From CAVSUZ01 sp963791885 (GTDB lineage Bacteria > Pseudomonadota > Alphaproteobacteria > Acetobacterales > Acetobacteraceae): 64,000 nucleotides of DNA. Position numbers and translations under genes: made by a program. The DNA is taken from positions 744,001 through 808,000 of the forward strand of contig CAWBUL010000006.1 in assembly GCA_963791885.1 (NCBI GenBank). The letters run 5' to 3'. Below, piece after piece: positions 52,688 through 62,873 of this stretch (position 1 is the first letter of the stretch; the number at the start of each line of letters is the position of its first letter). Under the pieces are notes generated by a model that saw nothing but the letters and a program-made list of their open reading frames with translations, did no database searches and was not told where the DNA came from.

Positions 52688-54920
52688 TCAGGGGCGGGAC
52701 ACCATGTTCGAGAACAACCGGAATGCGCCGGGGACCAGGGACTCGAATTGGTGATGCAGGGCGAGGGACACGTGAATATGCGTGCCGCGACCGATCTTCG
52801 CTTCCAGCAGAGCGCCGCGAAGCGCTGGCATGTCCGGATCAGCGATCTCAAGCAAAGGGCGATAGGCGCTGTCCCACTCTGAGGCGAAATACAGGCCGCG
52901 TTCTCTGACCCATCCGTCCCAGTCGCCCGGGCCGATACGGTTCGGGGTGTCCATCAGGCGCGAGTCGGACACCAGAATGCGGACCGGCGCGGCAGGATCG
53001 GTGACGCGCCATCGATAAGAGGGCGCGCCGATGGCAATGCGTCGGGGCGGGGTTTGGTTCGGATCCCATGCGTCGGTCGGGCGATGATAAAGCGTCACCA
53101 GCTTGCCACCGGCATGGACCCAGGCGTGCAGCGCAAGCCGGGCGGCGGCCAGTGCAGGCCGCTGCGCGAAGGCGAACATGCCCACAAGGATGGTGGTCAG
53201 GCCCTCGAACGATCCAGTGGCCAGCGTGTCGTCGCCGAGCGCGGCGGCGTCGATGCCGAGCTGACGCAACCAGTCCAGTGTGCGGTCGGTTTCTCCTGAT
53301 ACCATACCCACTCGCGCCCGCGGGTCGATCGCAATATCGGCGCCGAGAAGCGTCGCGGTGGCAGGGATAACGCGTGCGATCCGGCCGACATGCGCCCAAT
53401 CGGTGGACGCAAGACGGACGCCGAGCGGCGGCCTCTCCGTGCGCCCTGGCGGGATGTCGACCCGCCAGGCGCTAGGACCATGCGGCTCGGCCCTCCAAGA
53501 GGTCGGGGGAACTGCACCATCGATTTGGATGATGGCCGGCCGGGGATCGCTCAGACGATGGATCAACCGGTCGGGCTCGATCGTGACACTCTGGGACGGG
53601 GCGATGACGACAGGCGTAGCCGGATCGAGTTCAATCTCGGCTTCCTCCCAGGCTGAGGGTTACGGAGAGGATGTCGTTGCCCCCGGTTGGGTCCCAGGCA
53701 TCGCGAAGCGAGCCAAGAGGAATAGCATCTGCGGGAACCTGAACGCGGGTTTCGCCCTGCGTGCACCACCCTTCCGGCACGCGAACCGTTACGGCGGCCC
53801 CAGCGGCGCCAGAAAGATCGAGCCGCCCCTCCATACCGGGCCGCAACGGATCGGGAGATACGCAAAGGACGGGGGATGTGTCCCGCCCAATGGCGTAGGC
53901 TCGCGCGGCTTCCCGCCGCTTGCGCCGAAGCAGGTGAGCGGATTCGCCCTCAGGTGACAGGGCCAGCGCGCTGTCGAGGGTGCGGATAAGGGTCCGAAGT
54001 GTGGCCGCGGTCTCGGCCCGAGCAGGCCACGCAGCGATGGCGGCACCGATGGCAGCTTGCATGGCGGCGGCAGGCGCGAGCGATGCCAGGTCATGCGACG
54101 CGCCGTCGAGCGGCAGCGCGTGATCGGCCGGCCCGTACCACTTGTGAAGGAGAAGCGGCCGGTCCCCATCGGGGATCCATCTGCCCATGCCCTGGCTGGC
54201 GTGGAAGCGGCGTGACCACTCGCCGATCTGCGCCCAGGTTGCGCCGAGGACCTCGCACCGTTCGCCGAGATCAACGGACACCGTCGCGGGCGGAGGCGGC
54301 AGCTCATCATCGTAAGTCCCGCCTCCTCCGGAGAACGCCGGGAGATAGGCGTGTTCGACTCGCCAGGGTGGCAGACCGCAGGGCCAACCCGGGTCGGCGG
54401 CCAGCGCCATGGCGGGCGCCAGCGATTGCGTGACAGCGCGATGATGCCCGTGCTGGCCGGGCACATCGAGGAATGTCGGGCTGACGGCGTCTGGTCTGAT
54501 CTGCCGGATGGTGCGTGCCATGCGCTCGATGAGGCGACGCTCTCCCCAGCGGGCGAGCGTGTCGGCGCCCGAACGGGAGAAACCGAAATCGCGGACAGGA
54601 TCGTCGCCGCCCGGGGTCAGCCAGTGAACGCCGAAACCGATTTCGCGGGCCGCGCACTCCATCTCCCGTGAGCGCAACACAGCGAGGTCAGCGCCGCGCT
54701 GCGGTCCAATCGCGTTCTGACCACCGTCGCCGCGCGTAGCGCAGGCGAACACCGCGCGCATGCCCCGGCCCAGCACGAGCCAGGCGAGGAAGGCGTTCCA
54801 TTCATCATCCGGATGGGCGCCGAACATAAGCCAGGTCGCGGTGGAGCGGAGCGGCTGCAGGGCACGCCACAGTGCGTCACCGCCCGCTTCGGCTGCCTGG
54901 CGTGCCACACGCTGATCCAT
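52688..54920 (-). pseudogene. PIG-L family deacetylase with large C-terminal region, one frameshift
   Basis: ATG 54920: TATWLMFGAHPDDEWNAFLA (zinc and catalytic HPDDE), CATRGDGGQNAIGPQRGADL, REMECAAREIGFGVHWL, VPGQHGHHRAVTQSLAPAMA (HGHH). At SLGGSRD (53640) the frame stops; one frame over it continues EIELDPATPVVIAPSQSVTI, HRLSDPRPAIIQIDG and GGKLVTLYHRPTDAWDPNQT to 52688. Together they make about 740 aa: an N-acetyl-sugar deacetylase fused to a beta-rich and a glutaminase-like region. Divergent from the ABC importer, 92 bp away, so probably one regulon. Confidence 0.85.
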
Positions 54921-55012
54921 TATGCCGGGGTGCCAAAATGCACGGGCCGCTGCAACCATGGACGGGCCAAAAAGTGCTAAAGACGCTGGCAAGCAAAGGG
55001 GAGGCTGGGCCG

Positions 55013-56276
55013 ATGAGAGAGACGAGGCGCACGTACGCCGTTCTGGCCGTGCTGGCGATCGGACTGTTGCTGCCGAGCATGAGCGCACGGGCGGCCAAGA
55101 CCCAGATCGAATATTGGCAGTACACGTTCAAGTCGCGCGTCGATGCGATGAACGCCTTGATCGAGCAGTTCGAGGCGGCGAATCCCGATATCGAGATAAA
55201 GCAGGTCACGGTACCGTACGCAAACTTCAGAACACGGGTGGCCGCGGCAGTCACGGCGGGCGAGGGACCAGATGTGGTGCAGCTGGTACTATGGCTGGCT
55301 CGATGACGATCTGAACGCGCATTTGCTCCAGAAATTGCCGACCGACACCTTCAATCCCGCGCAGATCGATCAGGACTTCTTCCCGTTCGCGCAACTGATG
55401 AAGCGGGATGGCGCGTATTATGCGATGCCGACAGCGGTGCGCGCGCTGGCATTGTTCTGGAACAAGACGATCTTCCAGCAAGCTGGGCTCGATCCGAACA
55501 AGCCGCCGCAAACGCTACAGGAGCTGGTGACGGATGCCGAGCGTACGACGAAGCGGGATTCTGCAGGCAATCTTTTGGTCGAGGGATTTGCGCTCGATCC
55601 TTCGGCGCAAGATCATCAATGGATCCGGGAGGTACTGATCCGGCAGTTCGGTGGTGCGCCATATTCGCCGGATGGCAAACAGGTAGCCTATGATAGTCCA
55701 GCCGGCACCGCGGCGGTGACATGGTACACCGATCTGATCACCAAGGATCATGTAGGCGAGATCGGCTTCCTGTCCGACCAGGCGACGGCGTTCAAGGCAC
55801 AGCGGGCCGCAATGACGATCGATGGCTCGTTCCGGTTATCGGATTTGGATGCGGTGCACGGGCTGGACTACGGTGTGACGCAACTGCCGACCTATGACGG
55901 GCGCGGCGGGAATTTCGCGTCTTACTGGGTCAACGGCATTACGTCCAAAGCGAAGGGGCCGACACTCGAAGCGGCGGTGAAGTTCCTGGCGTTTCTCACG
56001 ACACCGGACGCGATGAAACTTTGGCTGGAGAAGGTGGGCGAATTGCCGGCGCGGAAGGCGGTCGCACAGACACCGGCTATCGAGGACAACCCGAAATATG
56101 GTCCGTTTGTGCGCGGCCTTGCTGACGCGACGACGACGCATTTTGTCGATGAGACGCAGCAGCGCACGATCTTCATCAACATGGTCGACCGGATCGTGCT
56201 GCAGCATGAGCCTGTGGCGCAGTCGGTCGGCGAGGCGGCGGCGCAGGATCAAAAGGTGCTCAATGGGAAGGACTAG
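55013..56276 (+). pseudogene. ABC sugar-type solute-binding protein, one frameshift
   Basis: ATG 55013 (GGGGAGG upstream). Signal peptide RTYAVLAVLAIGLLLPSMSA, then TQIEYWQYTFKSRVDAMNAL, PDIEIKQVTVPYANFRTRVA, EGPDVVQL. One extra G near 55285 shifts the frame; the next gives YYGWLDDDLNAHLLQKLPTD, YAMPTAVRALALFWNKTIF, GSFRLSDLDAVHGLDYGVTQ and WVNGITSKAKGPTLEAAVKF. Family-1 (MalE-like) periplasmic receptor. First gene of the import operon. Confidence 0.88.
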
Positions 56277-56282
56277 GGACGC

Positions 56283-57230
56283 TTGGCGAACCTTTCCATC
56301 CCGTTGCGGCGGCGCCGCGTTTCACCGCCCGACAGGGGCATTACTGCGCGGCTGAAACTGCAGCAACGGACGGCGTTGACAGCCTGGACGTTTCTCGCGG
56401 TGCCACTGCTGTTCTACGCCGCCGTGCGGTTCTGGCCGGCGATCGACGCGTTCCGCCTTTCGTTGAGCCGGTGGAATCTGGTCGGACCCCGGGTGTTCGT
56501 GGGATTGGACAATTATGCGCGGCTGTTCCGCGATCCGGTTTTTCTTCAGGTGCTGGGCAACACGTTCGCGTATCTGGTTTTGGGCCTGCCCATCAGCCTG
56601 TCGGTGGCGTTCGTTGTCGCGTATCACCTGGACCGGCTAAGGACCGGCCAGACGATCCTGCGAGCGCTGTATTTCCTGCCGCACCTGACCACCGCGACCG
56701 CCATGGCCTTCGTCTGGCGCTGGCTGTACCAGCCGCCGCCAATTGGGCTCTTCAACAATCTGCTCGCGATAGTCGGGATCCCGGCGCAGCCCTTTCTACG
56801 CTCCACCTCGCAGGCGCTCCCCGCGGTGCTGATCCCTGCAATCTGGGCAGCGCTTGGCTTTCAAATTGTCGTCCTGCTCGCCGGTCTGCGCGCCATCCCG
56901 CGGGTGTATCTGGAGGCCGCTGCCATCGATGGCGCATCAGCATCCCAGCTGTTGCGGCATGTCACGCTGCCGTTGCTGCGGCCGACGCTGGTGTTCATCA
57001 TCGTGACGAGCTCGATCGGTTTCCTGCGCATCTTCGACTACGTGTACAACATGACGGACGGGGCCGAAGGCGGACCGCTGAACAGCACTAAGCCGATCGT
57101 GTTGAGCATCTACCAGACTGCGTTCGCGCGAATGGAGATGGGGCCGGCCGCGGCTCAGACATTCATTCTGTTCTTGATTCTGCTCGTGCTGTCCTTGCTT
57201 CAGCTTCGGTTGCTGAGGCCGCAAACATGA
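56283..57230 (+). CDS. ABC sugar transporter permease 1 (MalF/UgpA-like)
   Basis: 315 aa, TTG 56283 after AGGGACGC; a later start is possible. Six helices (ALTAWTFLAVPLLFYAAVRF, LGLPISLSVAFVVAYHLDRL, ALYFLPHLTTATAMAFVWRW). The EAA loop EAAAIDGASASQLLRHVTLP contacts the ATPase. Next gene overlaps by 4 bp. Confidence 0.92.
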   Translation: MANLSIPLRRRRVSPPDRGITARLKLQQRTALTAWTFLAVPLLFYAAVRFWPAIDAFRLSLSRWNLVGPRVFVGLDNYARLFRDPVFLQVLGNTFAYLVLGLPISLSVAFVVAYHLDRLRTGQTILRALYFLPHLTTATAMAFVWRWLYQPPPIGLFNNLLAIVGIPAQPFLRSTSQALPAVLIPAIWAALGFQIVVLLAGLRAIPRVYLEAAAIDGASASQLLRHVTLPLLRPTLVFIIVTSSIGFLRIFDYVYNMTDGAEGGPLNSTKPIVLSIYQTAFARMEMGPAAAQTFILFLILLVLSLLQLRLLRPQT

Positions 57231-58039
57231 CGGGCAGGCGCCATCCCTTTGCGTTTGCCCTAGTGCTGGTGGGCGGCGTGGCGATGGTGCTGCCACTGGG
57301 CTTCATGCTGGCGACATCGCTGAAGGACCAGTCCGAGATTTATGATATGCGGCTGCTTCCGTCGGCACCGACCTTCGAGAACTACATCGCGGTGCTGGGG
57401 CATCCGGACTTCCTGCGCTGGTTCCTCAATTCCTTCGTCGTGGCCGGCGTGACCACAGTCTCGGTGCTGTTTTTCGACAGCCTGGTTGGCTACACGCTGG
57501 CAAAGTTCCGCTTCGCCGGACGCGAGGTCCTGTTCCTCGCCATCCTGTCGACGCTGATGATCCCGACCGAGATGCTGGTGATTCCGTGGTACGTGATGGC
57601 CCGCGCGATGGGATGGCTGAATACGCTATGGGGGATCGCGTTCCCGGGGCTGATGACGGGATTTGGCACTTTCCTGATGCGGCAGTTCTTTCTTGATGTG
57701 CCTGACGATCTGCTCGACGCAGCACGGATCGACGGGTTGAGGGAGTTCGCAATCTTCCGCCGCGTGGCACTGCCACTGGTCCGCCCCGCTCTAGCGGCGC
57801 TGGGAATACTGGTGTTCCTTGGGAACTGGACGGCGTTTCTGTGGCCGCTGATCGCCACCACCGATCCGGGTCTTTACACGCTCCCGGTCGGGCTTGCGTC
57901 CCTGCAGGGCGAATTCCAGACCAACTGGGCGATGATCATGACGGGATCGAGCCTGGCAACGCTGCCCACGCTGCTCGTGTTCTTGCTCCTGCAACGGCAT
58001 ATCGTGAATGGCATCGCGCTGACGGGGCTGAAGGCATGA
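57227..58039 (+). CDS. ABC sugar transporter permease 2 (MalG/UgpE-like)
   Basis: 270 aa, start overlapping the previous stop (ATGA). Helices at FALVLVGGVAMVLPLGFMLA, FLNSFVVAGVTTVSVLFFDS, VLFLAILSTLMIPTEMLVIP. EAA loop DAARIDGLREFAIFRRVALP. No ATPase gene follows; the system must borrow an UgpC/MsmX-type ATPase or have one elsewhere. Confidence 0.92.
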   Translation: MTGRRHPFAFALVLVGGVAMVLPLGFMLATSLKDQSEIYDMRLLPSAPTFENYIAVLGHPDFLRWFLNSFVVAGVTTVSVLFFDSLVGYTLAKFRFAGREVLFLAILSTLMIPTEMLVIPWYVMARAMGWLNTLWGIAFPGLMTGFGTFLMRQFFLDVPDDLLDAARIDGLREFAIFRRVALPLVRPALAALGILVFLGNWTAFLWPLIATTDPGLYTLPVGLASLQGEFQTNWAMIMTGSSLATLPTLLVFLLLQRHIVNGIALTGLKA

Positions 58040-59505
58040 ACGACTCAACCCGGTTTCCCGCCCCAGCCTATGCGCGCGCTGTGCTGGCGCCGCTGTTCGC
58101 CGGATACCAGAAACACTTCCGCGGGTACCTGATGGGGGTGCACCGGGCACATGGCATCATGTTGCGGGAACGTGGCTGGTTAACCCGAGAACAGACCGCG
58201 GCGATCTTTGCGGCACTGGACGATGCCGCCGCTCAGACTGCGCATCAGACCCTGAAATATACCGGTGAGCATGAGGATTACTTCTTCTGGCTTGAGCACC
58301 AGCTTGCGGCCCGCGTGGGCGCTGACGTGGCGGGACAGTTGCATACCGGTCGAAGCCGCAACGACGTTGATCATGCGATCTTGCGCATGGTGCTGCGCGA
58401 GCGACTGCTGGGGATGCTGGATACGCTACACGGGCTGATTCGGACTCTGATCCGCCGGGCCGAGGACAACATCGACACGGTGGTGCTGGCCTATACGCAC
58501 AACCAGCCCGCCCAGCCGACTACGTTCGCGCACTATCTCGGCGCGTTGATCGAGGCACTGCTGCGGGATTCGGCGCGACTGCTGCACGCGTACGGGACGG
58601 TCGATTGCTGTCCGCTGGGCGCGGCGGCAATTACCACATCGGGGTTCAAGCTGGATCGCGCGCGGACGGCGGAGCTGCTAGGTTTTGGCGCGGTGCTGGA
58701 AAATTCTTACGGCTGCATCGCCGCGATCGACCATCTGGCAGAGACGTATGCGGCACTGAAAATCCTGGTGCTGGGACTTGGGCGCTTCGTGCAGGACCTG
58801 AATAGCTGGACCAGCTTTGAGACGGGGCACCTGCGCGTGCCGGATGCTTTCGTGCAGATCAGCTCGATCATGCCGCAAAAGCGCAACCCTGTGCCGATCG
58901 AGCACCTTCGGCTCCTGTGTTCGCTCGCCGGGGGGCAGGCCGAAACGGTGCTTCTGGCGCTGCACAACACGCCGTTCACCGACATGAACGACAGCGAAGC
59001 GCCGGTGCACGAGGCGGGATACGAAGCGTTCGATACGGCTGCTCGGGTATTGGACCTGCTGGACGCTCTGATGGCGATGGTGACGATCGATCAGCAGCGG
59101 ACGCGTGCGCATATCGACGAGTCCTGTGCAACGATCACGGAGTTGGCGGATAGTCTGGTGCGGCACGAGGGGATCGCATTCCGGACGGCGCACGAGATCG
59201 CATCGCGGCTTGCGCGCGCTTCCATCGCGGCGGCCACGCCGCTCGGGGCGTTGCCAGTGGAAACGTTCAGGGAGGCATTCGCCGAGGCCACCGGACGGAC
59301 ACCCGCGATGAGCGAATCAGATCTCCGCACGGTCTGCACGCCGGAGCATTTCGTGGCGGTACGGGACATGTTTGGCGGACCGGCGCGGATGCGAGAGAGC
59401 ATTGCGGGCTATGGGCTGCGGCTTGCAGATCATGAGGAGCACGCGGCGGCGCATCGCGGGCGGATCGAACGGGCGGCGCGGCTGAGGGCGGTGGCGGATG
59501 CGTGA
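58036..59505 (+). CDS. Argininosuccinate lyase-like enzyme
   Basis: 489 aa from ATG 58036, overlapping the permease stop (ATGA). Fumarase/aspartase fold with GQLHTGRSRNDVDHAILRMV, YTHNQPAQPTTFAHYLGALI, CPLGAAAITTSGFKLDR and the signature VQISSIMPQKRNPVPIEHLR. Biosynthetic ASL usually lies apart from sugar importers. Coupled translation with a permease suggests a catabolic lyase acting on an imported C-N or C-O substituted dicarboxylate. Substrate not deducible. The extra-long C-terminus is family-like. Confidence 0.85.
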   Translation: MNDSTRFPAPAYARAVLAPLFAGYQKHFRGYLMGVHRAHGIMLRERGWLTREQTAAIFAALDDAAAQTAHQTLKYTGEHEDYFFWLEHQLAARVGADVAGQLHTGRSRNDVDHAILRMVLRERLLGMLDTLHGLIRTLIRRAEDNIDTVVLAYTHNQPAQPTTFAHYLGALIEALLRDSARLLHAYGTVDCCPLGAAAITTSGFKLDRARTAELLGFGAVLENSYGCIAAIDHLAETYAALKILVLGLGRFVQDLNSWTSFETGHLRVPDAFVQISSIMPQKRNPVPIEHLRLLCSLAGGQAETVLLALHNTPFTDMNDSEAPVHEAGYEAFDTAARVLDLLDALMAMVTIDQQRTRAHIDESCATITELADSLVRHEGIAFRTAHEIASRLARASIAAATPLGALPVETFREAFAEATGRTPAMSESDLRTVCTPEHFVAVRDMFGGPARMRESIAGYGLRLADHEEHAAAHRGRIERAARLRAVADA

Positions 59506-60010
59506 TGCCGCGGCAGTGCGTTGACCTTGGCGAGCATGCGGTGGTTGTTGACCCTGGCGATCGTGTTGCGTGGATCGGAGTGCGAACGCGTGAAAGCCCC
59601 CCCGCTGTGATGTGGTTGCGCAATGCGCACATATTCGGGGCGGCCGACCTCCGGAGTCCGGAGTCCGGTTGAGAGCTCCGACAGCAACCGCGACTTCGGT
59701 GTTTTGCCGGGCGTCCTTCTGCGATTGGAGCGCGTCACGGATCGTCCGCTTGTAGCGGCTGAGGTAGGCCTTTACCAGCGCTCGGTCGCAGTAGCCGGAC
59801 AACTTCTGCCAATTCATCCGACCACATTTGGCGATGATTTGTAGGTGTTTGTTTCGCTGCGTCGGGGCCGCCGCAGCCGCGTTGCTCCGCATCGCGTTCG
59901 AGCGCGGCGGCACGATGATCGCGGTATTAGGATGACGCGCTCCTATTTCGTCGTACACGTCGGCCCGGTCGCTGGTGAGTCGCAAGTCGAGTCCGATCCC
60001 ACCCATCCCT
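59506..60010 (-). pseudogene. IS5-family transposase remnant
   Basis: Reading leftwards: DVYDEIGARHPNTAIIVPPR, QRNKHLQIIAKCGRMNWQKL, YCDRALVKAYLSRYKRTIRD, then a shift to GRPEYVRIAQPHHSGGAFTR and ARVNNHRMLAKVNALPR. This is the C-terminal third of an ISRme-type IS5 transposase (VIPPRS..., W....GY..R..VE....RYK). The N-terminal part and both ends are gone. Confidence 0.7.
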
Positions 60011-60354
60011 GCATATCGTGACGAAGCCTCCCGTCGGCTATCGCTTGTAGGGTTCGCGGCAGCTTTAGCACCGCACCGAGTGATGGCCCCGTCTCCATGT
60101 TCCGGGTGGCTTTCGTTCGAACCTTTCTCGATAGCTGGTCGCTCTTCGCGCCAGATTGAGCCCTGGGCAAATGTCCGAATTCAAAGCCTCAGCGCTCGGA
60201 GTAGCAGCGAAAGCCGCCCATCTCGGGCATCGGTCCGAGCTGTTTCATGTCCGCTTCGGGGGGACGAGGGGTTACTCTCGGAGGTCCGGGATGGGCGCAG
60301 AACTGCAAGTTTGGCCGGCTTCCCGCCCGGGCAAAGGGAAGGCCGGCCCGAGCG
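60011..60354. other. No recognisable gene
   Basis: About 340 bases between the IS5 remnant and the integrase. Frames exist on both strands (for example LPRTLQAIADGRLRHDMQGW on the minus strand, possibly more of the IS5 remnant), but nothing can be assigned. Confidence 0.35.
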
Positions 60355-60987
60355 CTATACCTCCGTACCTTCGGCAAGGTTGAGCGCGTCTTCTATATCA
60401 ACGCCGAGGTAGCAGACTGTGCTCTCGATCGTCGTGTGGCCAAGCAGAATCTGAACAGCGCGCAGGTTTCTCGTCGCCCTGTAGATGATCGATGCCTTGG
60501 TCCGCCGCAGCGAGTGCGTACCGTAATCCGCGCAGTGAAGCCCGATCCCAGTGACCCATTCGCCGACCAACCTTGCGTACTGCCTTGTGCTGAGGTGGTC
60601 GGAATGATCGTTTCGGCTCGGGAAGGCGTAGTCATCAAGCGCGCCCGAGCGGCGCTCCAGCCAAGCCAACATGCTCGTCCGCGCCGGTTCAAGCAGCTCG
60701 AACTGCACCGGCCGGCCCGTCTTCTGCTGTACGACCATCGCACGCGTCCGGATACGGCTACCACTGACGAGGTCACCGACACGAACCTTCACCACATCGC
60801 ACCCGCGCAGCTTGCTATCGATGGCCAGGTCGAACAGAGCCCGATCACGTAGCCGTCGCTCTCGATTAAGCCAAAACCGTATGGGCCACACCTGTTGCGG
60901 CTTCAGTGCCCTCTTGGGACCGAGCGTCCGTCCTGCGTTCCAAGCCCTCCGCTCGCGTGAGGCCGGGTCGTATTCTGAATGTCCCAT
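60355..60987 (-). CDS. Compact tyrosine recombinase / phage-type integrase
   Basis: 210 aa, complete. RLRDRALFDLAIDSKLRGCD (first Arg), RAMVVQQKTGRPVQFEL (Lys), GTHSLRRTKASIIYRATRNL (HxLR) and VQILLGHTTIESTVCYLGVD (LLGH and Tyr). It lacks a separate core-binding domain, as in a widespread short integrase group of Rhizobiales/Rhodospirillales. All catalytic residues are present, so it may be active. No attachment repeat was recognised near it. Confidence 0.9.
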   Translation of the reverse strand: MGHSEYDPASRERRAWNAGRTLGPKRALKPQQVWPIRFWLNRERRLRDRALFDLAIDSKLRGCDVVKVRVGDLVSGSRIRTRAMVVQQKTGRPVQFELLEPARTSMLAWLERRSGALDDYAFPSRNDHSDHLSTRQYARLVGEWVTGIGLHCADYGTHSLRRTKASIIYRATRNLRAVQILLGHTTIESTVCYLGVDIEDALNLAEGTEV

Positions 60988-61163
60988 CGTTGTTTCTCCA
61001 GTTGACCTTGATTGGCCGGCCGGAGAACCGCTGCATGTGTCACCGTAGGATCTGGCCGGAAGGAGACGATCTGCTTCTGAGCTGCAGCTGGTGGGCCAGC
61101 AGGACTAATGTCCCCCGCTGTTCTGTCGCGATACAGTCAGCTGGCCTGCGTCAGCGCATCCTA

Positions 61164-62301
61164 GTGCTCTGACGCATTCTATCGATTCACAACATGCGGT
61201 TGCCATGCGATTCTGTGAGCATGGCACAGACAGTATGCGTGTTGTTGAGCGCGGCAGACAGGAAGCGGCTTAAGGCAATAGCATCGGATCGCAACCGAGC
61301 GGGCAAATACATCGAGCGAGCCCGAGTTGTTCTGGCCTCGGCCAGTGGTCGGCCGGTGCAACATGTGGCGAAAGAGATCAGCGTCAGCCGCCCCATGGTC
61401 TGGCGCTGGCAGCAGCGTTTTGCCGAGGAAGGTCCCGACGGGTTGCTGCGTGACAAGACGCGCAAGCCCGGCAAACGACCGATCCCGGCCGATAAAGTGG
61501 CGCACGTCGTGGCGCTCACGTGTGGCGAGCCGCCCCCTGGGACCACGTATTGGACCGGGCGAGCCATGGCAAACGCCACCGCCATGTCTCTGCGCTCGGT
61601 GCAGCGCATCTGGGCGGCGCACCAACTCCAGCCGCACCGCGTGCGCAGCTTCAAGCGCTCGCGTGATCCGCAGTTCGCTGAGAAAATGGCGGATATCATC
61701 GGCCTTTATCTCGATCCGCCCGCCCATGCGGTGGTGCTGTCGATCGACGAAAAGAGCCAAATCCAGGCGCTCGACCGTACCCAGCCTGGACTGCCGCTGA
61801 AACCCGGCCGCTGCGGCACCATGACCCACGACTACAAACGCCATGGAACGACGACGTTGTTCGCCGCATTGAACGTGCTGAAGGGTACGGTGATCGGTCG
61901 CTGCATGCAGCGACACCGGCACGAGGAGTTCATCCGCTTCCTCAATGCCGTCGAACGCGAGGTGCCGTCCGGCAAGTTGGTCCATGCGGTCGTCGACAAC
62001 TACGCCACCCACCGGCACCGAAAGGTACAGGCCTGGCTGGCACGCCATGACCGATGGACCTTCCACTTCACGCCAACCTCCGGGTCATGGCTGAACGCGG
62101 TGGAGACCTTCTTCTCCGCTCTTACCCGACAACGCATCCGGCGCGGCAGCTTCCACTCCCTCGTCAGCCTGCAGGCTGCCATTAAGACTTACCTCGCTGA
62201 GCGAAATGCAGAACCACGCCCATTCGTCTGGACCGCAGCCACCGCCTCAATCCTTGCCAAGCTCGAAAGATTGCCTGCATCGTCCGTATGAGTCAGAGCA
62301 C
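61164..62301 (+). mobile_element. IS630-family element, copy 3 (1138 bp, intact)
   Basis: Ends GTGCTCTGACGCATTC (61164) and GAGTCAGAGCAC (62301), with TA at 61162-61163 and 62302-62303. One base longer than copies 1 and 2, each of which has lost a different base. Confidence 0.95.
61221..62291 (+). CDS. IS630 transposase, copy 3 (intact)
   Basis: 356 aa from ATG 61221 (frame open from 61194). N-terminal HTH: AQTVCVLLSAADRKRLKAIA, VAKEISVSRPMVWRWQQRFA. DDE core: VVLSIDEKSQIQALDRTQPG (Asp), VHAVVDNYATHRHRKV (Asp) and SGSWLNAVETFFSALTRQRI (Glu). Single frame, no slippery run. The only copy able to supply transposase in this window. Confidence 0.95.
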   Translation: MAQTVCVLLSAADRKRLKAIASDRNRAGKYIERARVVLASASGRPVQHVAKEISVSRPMVWRWQQRFAEEGPDGLLRDKTRKPGKRPIPADKVAHVVALTCGEPPPGTTYWTGRAMANATAMSLRSVQRIWAAHQLQPHRVRSFKRSRDPQFAEKMADIIGLYLDPPAHAVVLSIDEKSQIQALDRTQPGLPLKPGRCGTMTHDYKRHGTTTLFAALNVLKGTVIGRCMQRHRHEEFIRFLNAVEREVPSGKLVHAVVDNYATHRHRKVQAWLARHDRWTFHFTPTSGSWLNAVETFFSALTRQRIRRGSFHSLVSLQAAIKTYLAERNAEPRPFVWTAATASILAKLERLPASSV

Positions 62302-62462
62302 TAGCTTTACCGACCGCGGCTGTCGCTTACGGGGTCGACACCAACTTCACTCCCTGTGGCCGGCCGCCGTGGTTTCGTTGCCGGTCACTGCCCGGTTCCG
62401 TTCAGCAAGCTTGTCGTCGTCAATCTCAAGACCGCGTCGCGGCCCAACAATCGGAGGTTCAC

Positions 62463-62873
62463 ATGAGCAGCGTTACAGTCGAGACCCCGTATCCGCGGGG
62501 CGTGGACATGAAACTCGAGGTCGTCGTCATTCCTGTGTCAGACGTCGATCGCGCCAAGCGCTTTTACGGCGGTCTGGGGTGGCGGCTTGACGCCGATTAC
62601 GCCTCCGAAAATGGCTACTTCCGCATCATCCAGTTCACGCCGCCCGGCTCCGGGTGCTCGATTATCTTCGGCAAAAACGTCACCGCGGCCACTCCCGGCT
62701 CCGCCCAGGGACTGTACCTGATTGTCTCCGACGTCGAGGCGGCCCGCAAAGAACTGGTCGGTCGCGGCGTGGAGATCAGCGGCGTGTTCCACGACGCCGG
62801 CGACGTACACGCCGGCCCGGATGAGCCCTACCGGAATTGCCAAGTTAACCGAGATGGGACGCAGCAAGAATGA
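62463..62873 (+). pseudogene. VOC/glyoxalase-family protein, 3' end replaced by IS6
   Basis: ATG 62463 after GGAGG. VDMKLEVVVIPVSDVDRAKR, FYGGLGWRLDADYASENGYF, IIQFTPPGSGCSIIFGKNV, GLYLIVSDVEAARKELVGRG and VHAGPDEPYR show the VOC fold of bleomycin-resistance/glyoxalase proteins. At 62833 the IS6 end begins, and the frame ends in IS-derived NCQVNRDGTQQE. The last VOC strand is lost. Confidence 0.8.
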
